Below are positions 34,373-41,793 of a stretch of 44,287 nucleotides of DNA, piece after piece; positions within the stretch are counted from its first letter, which is position 1, and the number at the start of each line of letters is the position of its first letter. The position numbers and the translations under genes are program-made. The notes beneath the pieces were generated by a model. It made no database searches. It had not been told where the DNA came from and worked only from the letters and a program-made list of their open reading frames with translations. Location of the stretch: the NCBI GenBank assembly GCA_019638615.1, contig JAHBTL010000048.1:1-44287 (forward strand), in the 5' to 3' direction. The stretch comes from Chitinophagaceae bacterium. Lineage in GTDB: Bacteria > Bacteroidota > Bacteroidia > Chitinophagales > Chitinophagaceae.

Positions 34373-36928
34373 ATGAACTGGCATACAATGAAAATAGAAG
34401 ACGTAATGAAACAGGTTGGTTCCGGGCCGGAGGGATTGACCAATGCAGAGGCAACATTACGGCTGAATGTACAGGGAGCTAATATTTTCCCGGAAAAGAA
34501 AAAGCGACCTGCGTGGATACTCTTTCTGATGCAGTTTAAAGATTTTATGATCCTTGTCCTGGTGACGGCTGCGATCATTTCCGGCTTTACGGGAAGTATT
34601 GTTGATGCCATTATTATACTGGCAATCGTATTATTGAACGCAACAGTGAGCTTTATTCAGGAATATCGCGCAGAAAAAGCACTGATCGCTTTGAAGAAAC
34701 TATCAGAGCAGCATTCAACTGTTATAAGAGCTAATGCGCCTTCAATAATATTATCCAGCCAACTGGTACCAGGCGACATTGTATTGCTGGAAGCCGGTAC
34801 AGTTGTTCCAGCGGATCTCCGGATATCAGCAAGCCATTCCCTAAGTGTTGAAGAATCTTCTCTTACCGGAGAGTCAGCGCCTGTATCTAAAGTCAGTAAC
34901 GCTTTGAAGAAAGGGGATCTGCCATTGGGCGACAGAATCAATATGGCATACAAAGGCACGCTGGTAACACATGGCAGAGGCTTTGGCATTGTGGTGGCAA
35001 CTGGCTTGCAGACCGAGCTTGGCCATATAGCAGCATTGTTACAGCAAAAAGACAATCCTACGCCGCTTCAGAAGCGAATGGCAGATTTTGGAAGAAAATT
35101 ATCCTACCTCATTCTGCTTGTTTGTATCATAATCTTTGGTGTGGGTTTACTAAGAGGTGAAGCTCCTCTTAATATGCTGCTGGTAGCAATATCACTGGCA
35201 GTAGCCGCTATTCCGGAAACACTGCCTGCTTTGATAACTATTGCATTGGCAAAAGGAGCCAGGGGACTTGTAAAGAAAAACGCATTGATAAGACATCTGC
35301 CTGCAGTGGAAACACTGGGCTCTGTGACCTTTATATGTTCTGATAAAACAGGCACCCTCACGCAAAACAAAATGAAGGTCGTAAAAGTAAGCAGTTCTCC
35401 CGTACCGGTTAATTTGAACGGTAACATCTCATTGCTTGATACAGCCATATTATTGAATCATGATCTAAACCATCTGGGTAACGGACAATGGGTGGGTGAT
35501 CCTACTGAAGTAGCTTTATTAGAATATATAGAAGAAAAATATACTGCTGAACAGGTGCAACAGTACCAGGAGCAGTTTAAAAGATTAGCTGAACTGCCAT
35601 TCGATTCAGACAGAAAGTGTATGACAACAGCCCATAAGTATGGGAATGAATGTATAGCATTTTCAAAAGGCGCCGCCGAATCAATTTGTTCAATGCTGAG
35701 CGAAGGGGAAAACAGCAGGGAAATTTTAATGCAGGCCGATGAACTGGCACGGGATGGCATGAGAGTATTGGCTTACGGGTATAAAATTTTTGACAGGATC
35801 CCTGAACCTTTCAGCAGTGAAAAAGTGGAAAAGAATTTTCAGTTTGCAGGTTTGATAGGGCTGCTTGATCCACCGAGAGAGGAAGTAAGAAAATCAATAA
35901 TGGAATGTCAAACAGCGGGTATCAGGCCTGTGATGATCACCGGCGATCACCGCGAAACCGCTGTTACGATCGCAAAAAGCATTGGTATGCTGAATCCGGG
36001 AGATCTGGCAGTTACAGGAACCCAGCTAAAGCGTTTCACAAAAAAGGAATTAGACGATAAAATAGAAAGAATAAGCGTATATGCCAGGGTTTCGCCGGAA
36101 CAAAAGCAGGACATTGTAAAAGCGCTCCAGGAAAAAAATCATTTTGTCGCTATGACCGGCGACGGCATAAATGATGCACCTTCCCTGAAGAGAGCCGATA
36201 TAGGGATTGCCATGGGCATCACGGGCACAGATGTAAGCAAGGAAGCTGCAGACATGATCCTTCTGGATGACAATTTCGCCACAATTGTAAAGGCAATAAA
36301 AGAAGGGCGAAGGATCTTTGACAATATACGGAAGTTCATAAAATATATTATGACATGCAACAGCGCCGAAATATGGATAATATTTCTCGCACCCCTGATA
36401 GGCTTGCCGGTTCCATTGCTGCCGGTTCACATTCTTTGGATCAATCTTGTTACCGATGGTTTACCTGGCATTGCTTTAAGCACTGAGAAAGCAGAGCATA
36501 ATATTATGCACCGCCCCCCGGCCAAACCCGGAGAAAGCCTGTTGGCAGGCGGAACAGGTTATCATATCATTTGGGTAGGCTTGTTCATGGCATTTATGGT
36601 ATTGGGTATACAGGGGTGGGCCATTCAACAGCAGAACGAGCATTGGCAAACAATGGTTTTCACATCTCTTTCATTTATGCAATTGGGACATGTATTTGCC
36701 GTACGCAGCGAAAAGGAGTTCATTTTCAGGAAAGGATTACTTAGCAACCTTTTCCTGCTGGGAACAATATTATTGACATTCGGGCTGCAATTATGCATTA
36801 TTTATTTTCCATTCGCTAATGAAGCCTTTAGTACAAATCCTTTATCGCTTAAGGAACTGTTCATTTGCATGGCAGCCTCTGTTATTGTTTTTCATGCGGT
36901 GGAACTGGAAAAATGGATTAGAAAATGA
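34373..36928 (+). CDS. Ca2+-type P-type ATPase
   Basis: This 851-residue pump has an N-terminal cation-ATPase domain (GLTNAEATLRLNVQGANIFP), M1-M2 near 48-95, and actuator TGES (about 165-168). M4 reads AVAAIPETLPALITIALAKGA, the phosphorylation site is CSDKTGTLT (D324), and FDSDRKCMTT lies in the nucleotide domain. TGDGINDAPSLKRADIGIAMG is the hinge. M6 reads ILWINLVTDGLPGIAL with the N and D residues of Ca2+-ATPase site residues, so Ca2+ or Mn2+ export is likely. It thus differs from the first P-type ATPase in this block. It follows the Usp gene by about 200 bases, with the ATG at 34373. Confidence 0.9.
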   Translation: MNWHTMKIEDVMKQVGSGPEGLTNAEATLRLNVQGANIFPEKKKRPAWILFLMQFKDFMILVLVTAAIISGFTGSIVDAIIILAIVLLNATVSFIQEYRAEKALIALKKLSEQHSTVIRANAPSIILSSQLVPGDIVLLEAGTVVPADLRISASHSLSVEESSLTGESAPVSKVSNALKKGDLPLGDRINMAYKGTLVTHGRGFGIVVATGLQTELGHIAALLQQKDNPTPLQKRMADFGRKLSYLILLVCIIIFGVGLLRGEAPLNMLLVAISLAVAAIPETLPALITIALAKGARGLVKKNALIRHLPAVETLGSVTFICSDKTGTLTQNKMKVVKVSSSPVPVNLNGNISLLDTAILLNHDLNHLGNGQWVGDPTEVALLEYIEEKYTAEQVQQYQEQFKRLAELPFDSDRKCMTTAHKYGNECIAFSKGAAESICSMLSEGENSREILMQADELARDGMRVLAYGYKIFDRIPEPFSSEKVEKNFQFAGLIGLLDPPREEVRKSIMECQTAGIRPVMITGDHRETAVTIAKSIGMLNPGDLAVTGTQLKRFTKKELDDKIERISVYARVSPEQKQDIVKALQEKNHFVAMTGDGINDAPSLKRADIGIAMGITGTDVSKEAADMILLDDNFATIVKAIKEGRRIFDNIRKFIKYIMTCNSAEIWIIFLAPLIGLPVPLLPVHILWINLVTDGLPGIALSTEKAEHNIMHRPPAKPGESLLAGGTGYHIIWVGLFMAFMVLGIQGWAIQQQNEHWQTMVFTSLSFMQLGHVFAVRSEKEFIFRKGLLSNLFLLGTILLTFGLQLCIIYFPFANEAFSTNPLSLKELFICMAASVIVFHAVELEKWIRK

Positions 36929-37049
36929 GAAAGCACAGCTTCAGAAAAGTCCATTGCTGCCCGGCATGCCACAACGATATAGTGAAGCAGGGATCTGCTT
37001 TAGCGATGAAGTGGCAGGGTTTTAGTAATAATTTTTTAAAAGTAACTAT

Positions 37050-37385
37050 ATGAAACAGGGAAACAACCAGCGATTGACAGAATTGCTTAATAAATGCGCA
37101 GGTGCATGTAACTTTTGTTCAACAGCCTGCATGAACGAAAAAGATGTAAGCAATCTATTGCGATGCATACGGCTGGATATGGATTGCGCGGAAATATGTA
37201 AAGCCGCGGCCGTACTGGCTGAACGCAATTCAGAAAGTTTGGACATTATCCTGCCTGCCTGTGCCGTGATCTGTAATCAGTGTGCTGAAGAATGTGAAAA
37301 ACATCATCACATGGAACATTGCCGTATATGTGCAGAAATGTGCAGGCAATGCGCCCAGGCCTGCCAGCAAATGGAGCATGTATAA
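37050..37385 (+). CDS. Four-helix-bundle copper-binding protein (DUF326/Csp-like)
   Basis: This 111-residue protein has 16 cysteines in a regular helical pattern. CAGACNFCSTAC opens it, CAEIC and CAVICNQCAEEC are in the middle, and CRICAEMCRQCAQAC is near the end, with histidines in KHHHMEHC. This matches the cysteine-lined four-helix bundle of DUF326 and copper storage (Csp) proteins that hold many Cu(I) ions in the bundle core. There is no signal peptide, so it should be cytosolic. The preceding gene is the Ca2+-type ATPase; no copper P-type ATPase or copper regulator is adjacent, so the metal context is unclear. Confidence 0.88.
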   Translation: MKQGNNQRLTELLNKCAGACNFCSTACMNEKDVSNLLRCIRLDMDCAEICKAAAVLAERNSESLDIILPACAVICNQCAEECEKHHHMEHCRICAEMCRQCAQACQQMEHV

Positions 37386-37424
37386 ATTCCGCCGCGTAAA
37401 TAAAAAACAGGAATACCCACGATA

Positions 37425-37452
37425 TAAAAAAGCTTCGGTTTTACCCGAAGCT
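37425..37452 (-). terminator. Terminator of the TPP riboswitch
   Basis: On the minus strand an AGCTTCGG/CCGAAGCT stem with a short loop is followed by six T residues. It lies directly after the TPP riboswitch aptamer, making a complete transcription-attenuation module. Confidence 0.8.
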
Positions 37453-37458
37453 CTTGTC

Positions 37459-37546
37459 GTTTCATGGTTCCCTACGCTGGTATTATCCAGATCAGGTAAG
37501 AGAGTATATTCTCAGATTTTTGAAAAACCACCCCTACATATGAAAC
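37459..37546 (-). ncRNA. TPP riboswitch (THI element), apparently orphaned
   Basis: The minus strand carries the conserved aptamer core: CTGAGA, then ACCTGATCTGG, ATAATACCAGCG and TAGGGAA. The closing P1 helix pairs GTTTCAT (37540-37546) with ATGAAAC (37459-37465) perfectly. The P2 strand usually reading UACCC is UACUC here, so P2 relies on G-U pairs. A terminator follows at once. Nothing on the minus strand downstream is a thiamine gene: the next ten kilobases are plus-strand genes, apart from short remnants. The element is therefore orphaned, or drives antisense RNA into the DUF326 gene when TPP is low. Confidence 0.88.
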
Positions 37547-37720
37547 TACACTACTTTATACTGTAAAAACAATGCCAGTTTTAAACGGCTGACTTACTTT
37601 TTTAATCCTTTAACCTGCGCCCTCATAAAAAAAGCGGATTGAACTGAACCCTAACCGGCAGCGGATATTACTCCCCGGGAAATAATACCACAGCGGGAAA
37701 TTTTTTCAATGATCGAACCA

Positions 37721-37903
37721 TCATTTGGCCATATTGTTCTTTACCTTAGACCTGTCGCGTCTGCCTTCTTTTTTATTGTGTGTTACATCATCTCCTTTTA
37801 TATCAAATTCTTCCCGCTTACGGCTATCTATATCGTCCTTATTCTCCGGAGTCCCGGACCTGTTTACAGGTACTTTGACTTCTCTTAATTGTGACTTGCT
37901 CAT
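37721..37903 (-). CDS. Small, highly charged conserved-looking protein
   Basis: A 60-residue protein rich in Lys, Arg, Asp and Glu and with almost no hydrophobic core: it contains PENKDDIDSRKREEFDIKGD followed by DVTHNKKEGRRDRS. It is probably disordered. I recall similar small 'ENKD-DSR-GDDVTHNKKE' proteins of unknown function in Bacteroidota, but this could not be checked. The ATG at 37903 is clear. It is divergent from topoisomerase IB. It lies between that gene and the TPP riboswitch. Confidence 0.6.
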   Translation of the reverse strand: MSKSQLREVKVPVNRSGTPENKDDIDSRKREEFDIKGDDVTHNKKEGRRDRSKVKNNMAK

Positions 37904-38030
37904 AATCTTTTTTCTTTTAAAAGAACAAACAGTATGCCCGTCGGCCGGGCATAGTTGTACTATTATCCCCGAACATTACGGTTAGCATAAGTATGGCGAA
38001 CACTTTGCTATAATACTGTTAATATATTGT

Positions 38031-39026
38031 ATGATCTGCTACAGGAAAAAAAGTGGAAAAGGCTTCCGCTACTTCGACGAACACAATAAAACAATCACAG
38101 ATGCCAGGCTTAAAGCATGGTTCAGGTCTTTGGTTATTCCACCTGCGTGGGAAAAAGTAGAGATCAACACGTCGCCCCGCGCTAAAATATGGGCTACCGG
38201 TTACGATGCAAAAGGGCGAAAGCAATATACCTACAATACCCGGTTCCGCAAGCACCGGGATGATCAAAAGTTTAACCGCATTCTGCGCTTTGCCAGCAAG
38301 CTGGAACACATGAGGCGTGTAACCGGTCAGCATCTTCGTAAACGGAAATTACATCGTGATAAAGTTCTGGCTGTCATGGTACGTCTTCTCGAAAATGCTT
38401 TCTTCCGTCCCGGCAATGATTGTTACAGTAAAGAAAACGAAAGCTACGGGCTTACTACATTACGCAGTAAACATTTGGAGATCAACGGCCAGGAAATGAT
38501 ATTTTCTTACAAAGGAAAGTCAGGAAAAGAACAGGAAAAACATATAACAGATGCGCGCCTGGCGACCATTGTAAAAGAGCTGGACGAGCTGCCGGGCTAT
38601 GAAATTTTTAAATTTATAGATGAGGATGGAAATATTCACGATGTGAAGAGCGGCGACCTGAACGCCTACATACATTCGATAATGGGAGAAGAGTTTTCAG
38701 CCAAGGATTTCCGTACCTGGGCGGGGACCGTAATAGCTGCCATGGCGCTTGATGAAATAGGCGCCGTACAGGAAAAAGATCAAAAGAAACTGAAGAAAAA
38801 CATTCGCGGTGCCGTGATAGCCGTAAGCGAAAAGCTGGGTAATACGCCTGCGATCGCCCGCAGCTCATATATAGACCCACGTATTATTGACAATTACATT
38901 CAGGGCAGAACACTCAGTAATTTCAGCAGAGAGGTAAAACAACTCCTCAAAACAAATGAAAATCTTTCATTGGAGGAGCTAGGGGTACTGTGCCTGCTTA
39001 AAAAACGCCTGAATAACAAAGATTGA
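38031..39026 (+). CDS. DNA topoisomerase IB (poxvirus-type)
   Basis: This 331-residue enzyme relaxes supercoils through a 3'-phosphotyrosyl link. YRKKSGKGFRYFD at the very start is followed by IPPAWEKVEI and the ATGYDAKGRKQYTYN strand region. The catalytic domain has GLTTLRSKH (R145), a lysine in FSYKGKSGK, FRTWAGT (R228) and the active Tyr280 in ARSSYIDP. Homologues usually have about 15-25 more residues before the KKSGKGF motif. The frame upstream of the ATG reads through but does not look like that segment, so the N-terminus may be slightly shortened. It is a common accessory gene in stress and plasmid-like regions of Bacteroidota. Confidence 0.9.
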   Translation: MICYRKKSGKGFRYFDEHNKTITDARLKAWFRSLVIPPAWEKVEINTSPRAKIWATGYDAKGRKQYTYNTRFRKHRDDQKFNRILRFASKLEHMRRVTGQHLRKRKLHRDKVLAVMVRLLENAFFRPGNDCYSKENESYGLTTLRSKHLEINGQEMIFSYKGKSGKEQEKHITDARLATIVKELDELPGYEIFKFIDEDGNIHDVKSGDLNAYIHSIMGEEFSAKDFRTWAGTVIAAMALDEIGAVQEKDQKKLKKNIRGAVIAVSEKLGNTPAIARSSYIDPRIIDNYIQGRTLSNFSREVKQLLKTNENLSLEELGVLCLLKKRLNNKD

Positions 39027-39060
39027 TTATGGTTTGTCTCCCAAAGAAACGCCGCCCGGG

Positions 39061-39380
39061 TCATGAGATTTTGCACGTATTTGCAGAGATGCTTTCTATC
39101 AAAACCCTTACTTCATTTTTAGTTCTGTTTAATTTTTCTGACAGATGTTCCAATAACTTTTCCGCATTTCCCGGATCATAAAAAAGGTCTTCATCCCTAA
39201 GCCGGTGATCATTTTCTTTCAACAGCTCTTTTACAACCTCCCGGGATTATCGTAAGCCCTATACAACTTTTCATAATATCCCGCCGGAAATTTTACAGGA
39301 GATATGGTTACTTTATATACCTCAATGGGGAAAAAATTACACTTTGGCGCTTTCGTTATAAGTAAGAACCTATCGTTCAT
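39061..39380 (-). pseudogene. Frameshifted small gene of unknown function
   Basis: On the minus strand an ATG at 39380 opens MNDRFLLITKAPKCNFFPIE, continuing YKVTISPVKFPAGYYEKLYR before a TAA at 39231-39233. A second frame overlapping there reads EVVKELLKENDHRLRDEDLF, then DPGNAEKLLEHLSEKLNRTK, ending with TGA at 39061. Both halves look like coding sequence and join smoothly near 39243, suggesting one protein of about 105 residues broken by a single frameshift (or a sequencing error in the CCCGGGA run). No family was recognised. Confidence 0.5.
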
Positions 39381-39464
39381 ATACCTCTGTAAAGGGAATT
39401 TACTTTCTCTGTAAAACAGGCATAAAATTTTATATTATTGTTTTGTCTGTTAAATTCAATAGCA

Positions 39465-40775
39465 GTGTATAAATGTATTTATATAATATTAATAAGTGTG
39501 TTGACGGCTCATGTTTCTTTTGCTCAAAAGGAGCCCGGGACTATAGGTTTTAAAGATACACTTCCGCCACCTTATGCCACTTCTTCGGCTATGAATTTCA
39601 GCAATGTGATTGGCTGGAAAGAAGGTGAAGCCCCTGTAGCACCGGAAGGATTTAGTGTAACCAAATATGCCGATAGCTTTCAAAACCCACGGTGGATGTA
39701 CGTACTGCCGAACGGGGATGTATTAGTGGCAGAATCCAATACTCCGCATAGCTTTTTTGAAAAAGTGGGAGCAGCTATTATAGGCGCCAATAAATCGAAC
39801 GATATGCGCAAGAGTGCAAACAGGATAACATTGTTACGTGATTCGGATAAGGATGGCAAGCTGGATATACGTACTACATTTTTAAAAGACCTCAACCTGC
39901 CTTTTGGGATGCTGCTGCTGAAACATACATTGTACGTTGCCAATACCGATGGGCTTTGGGCATACCCGTATAAGAAAGGCCAGACGAGCATTATTTCAGA
40001 AGGAAAAAAAATTATAGACCTGCCCGCTGGTAAGCATAACAGGCATTGGACCAGGAATATTACAGCCAATAAAAAGGGAACGAAAATATATATAGCCATC
40101 GGCTCAGGCAGCAATGTTGCGGAAAACGGGTTGGAAGAAGAAAAAGACAGGGCAAGAATATGGGAGATCAATCCTGATGGCAGCGGCTTAAAAGTATATG
40201 CATCCGGACTGAGAAATCCTGTAGGAATGGATTGGGAACCTGTTACCCAATCCCTTTGGGTAACCGTTAATGAAAGAGATGAGCTGGGCGATGATCTTGT
40301 ACCGGATTATTTAACCTCCGTAAAAGAAAGAGGATTTTATGGATGGCCATTTAGCTATTACGGGCAGCATATAGACCCCAGGATAAAAAAAGAAGAACAG
40401 GATAGCATATTGATTAAAAGAACTATTGTACCGGATGTTCCGTTAGGCGCCCATACCGCCTCCTTAGGCCTGGCATTTTACAGGCAAAAAAGGTTTCCTG
40501 CAAAATACCGGGGCGGAGCGTTTATAGCTCAGCATGGATCATGGAACAGGTCTGTCCTGGCAGGTTACTGTGTACTGTTCGTACCCTTCAAAAACGGATC
40601 ACCGTCGGGACCACCACAGGAGTTTCTTACCGGGTTCATTGTTGATCCGGTAAAGAACGAAGTAAGAGGAAGGCCGGCAGGTCTGGCAATCCTGCACGAT
40701 GGCTCTATGTTGCTAACGGATGATGTCAGTAATATTATATGGAAAATAGCTGCCGTAGAAACGATTGGTGATTAA
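39465..40775 (+). CDS. Secreted PQQ-type sugar/sorbosone dehydrogenase-like beta-propeller protein
   Basis: About 436 residues. A signal peptide (YIILISVLTAHVSFAQ) is followed by a six-bladed beta-propeller of the glucose/sorbosone dehydrogenase family: PEGFSVTKYADSFQNPRWMYVLPNGDVLVAE, RITLLRDSDKDGKLD, LPFGMLLLKHTLYVANTDGLW, YASGLRNPVGMDWEP and FIAQHGSWNR. Such periplasmic proteins oxidise sugars with PQQ or are propellers of unknown activity. There is no in-frame ATG at the start; GTG at 39465 gives a good signal peptide, while a TTG at 39438 is also possible. No PQQ synthesis genes are in the window. Confidence 0.85.
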   Translation: MYKCIYIILISVLTAHVSFAQKEPGTIGFKDTLPPPYATSSAMNFSNVIGWKEGEAPVAPEGFSVTKYADSFQNPRWMYVLPNGDVLVAESNTPHSFFEKVGAAIIGANKSNDMRKSANRITLLRDSDKDGKLDIRTTFLKDLNLPFGMLLLKHTLYVANTDGLWAYPYKKGQTSIISEGKKIIDLPAGKHNRHWTRNITANKKGTKIYIAIGSGSNVAENGLEEEKDRARIWEINPDGSGLKVYASGLRNPVGMDWEPVTQSLWVTVNERDELGDDLVPDYLTSVKERGFYGWPFSYYGQHIDPRIKKEEQDSILIKRTIVPDVPLGAHTASLGLAFYRQKRFPAKYRGGAFIAQHGSWNRSVLAGYCVLFVPFKNGSPSGPPQEFLTGFIVDPVKNEVRGRPAGLAILHDGSMLLTDDVSNIIWKIAAVETIGD

Positions 40776-40821
40776 GATATAGCTTTTTTCACAATCATTG
40801 TTTGTTTTGAAAAAAATCGTC

Positions 40822-41163
40822 ATGAAACAACTACTGTTTGTCATCACCGTAATTTTATTGACCTGCCTTGCGTGCAATGATTCGTCACGTGGGATTACAC
40901 CAAACGATCCGGATACAAATGATTCTGCTGCAAATAATCGTGCGGCTGACCCCACCCCGGGGCTGGGATATGATCCTACCAGAAGTGACATGCTGGAGAA
41001 AAATCCTCTCCGGGATCAGGATACTGGTGATTCAACCGGCCCGGCAAACAGCAACAGCCCCACTCTCGGAGTGGGAAACGATCCTACAAGAAATGCCCCT
41101 TCCAACAGGTATGGAGCACCCGGTGATAAAAACAAAGGCCGGGAGGATACGAAAATTGAGTGA
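40822..41163 (+). CDS. Small lipoprotein with a repeated DPTR motif
   Basis: A protein of about 113 residues with a lipoprotein signal (MKQLLFVITVILLTCLAC, the second cysteine being the likely lipidation site). The rest is polar and low in complexity, rich in Asn, Asp, Pro, Ser and Gly. It contains two copies of a short LGxxxDPTR pattern (GLGYDPTR and LGVGNDPTR). It is probably disordered and anchored in the outer or inner membrane; no domain was recognised. The ATG at 40822 is used, as the upstream TTG extension would precede the signal. The CinA-like gene follows within about 30 bases. Confidence 0.75.
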   Translation: MKQLLFVITVILLTCLACNDSSRGITPNDPDTNDSAANNRAADPTPGLGYDPTRSDMLEKNPLRDQDTGDSTGPANSNSPTLGVGNDPTRNAPSNRYGAPGDKNKGREDTKIE

Positions 41164-41192
41164 ACAGGTACATAACTTGCAGGAACAATATC

Positions 41193-41690
41193 ATGAAGAG
41201 TTTGAACAAGAAGCTGGCAGAATCCATAAGGGCTTATATGATTGCACAGTCTGAAACCATCGCCGTGGCAGAAAGCGTAACATCCGGATTGCTGCAATGG
41301 TATATGTCCTCTATTCCGGATGCTTCAAAATTTTTCCAGGGTGGCATAACCGCCTATAATGTGGGGCAAAAATATAAGCACCTGCAGGTAGAACCATTGT
41401 ATGCTATCTCGGTGAACTGTATATCGGCACGCGTGGCCGCAGAAATGGCAAGACATTGTTGTTGTCTTTTTGCAAGCAAGTGGAGCATTGCTGTTACAGG
41501 TTATGCTTCTGCAGTACCTGACTCAGGCGGAGAGCGCTTTGCTTTTTATGCCATTGCCCAAGAAGATGAGATCGTGGCAGAAGGGAAAATTATACCACCT
41601 GATGAGCATCCGGAACAGGTACAACTTTTTTATGCCCGTGAAATATTTAAAATATTAGGAGAGGTCTTAAATAAAAAAAGTGGAATTTAA
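41193..41690 (+). CDS. CinA-family nicotinamide-nucleotide amidase
   Basis: About 165 residues, the stand-alone C-terminal CinA domain (PncC-like), which hydrolyses NMN to nicotinic acid mononucleotide in the pyridine nucleotide cycle. The characteristic motifs are IAVAESVTSGLLQ, SSIPDASKFFQGGITAYN and WSIAVTGYASAVPDSG. Catalytic residues lie in the AESVTSG and GGITAYN segments. The ATG at 41193 is preceded by an AGGAA sequence at 41181, a good ribosome binding site. A GTG at 41160 that overlaps the previous stop is less likely. Confidence 0.87.
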   Translation: MKSLNKKLAESIRAYMIAQSETIAVAESVTSGLLQWYMSSIPDASKFFQGGITAYNVGQKYKHLQVEPLYAISVNCISARVAAEMARHCCCLFASKWSIAVTGYASAVPDSGGERFAFYAIAQEDEIVAEGKIIPPDEHPEQVQLFYAREIFKILGEVLNKKSGI

Positions 41691-41793
41691 CACCCACCTG
41701 CTAAATTGGATGAACGTCAGTCTGCTCCTTTACTTACTACTAATCATGTTTGACAATGAGTTTTTATAATCAAGCTAAATTACCCGAAAATGT

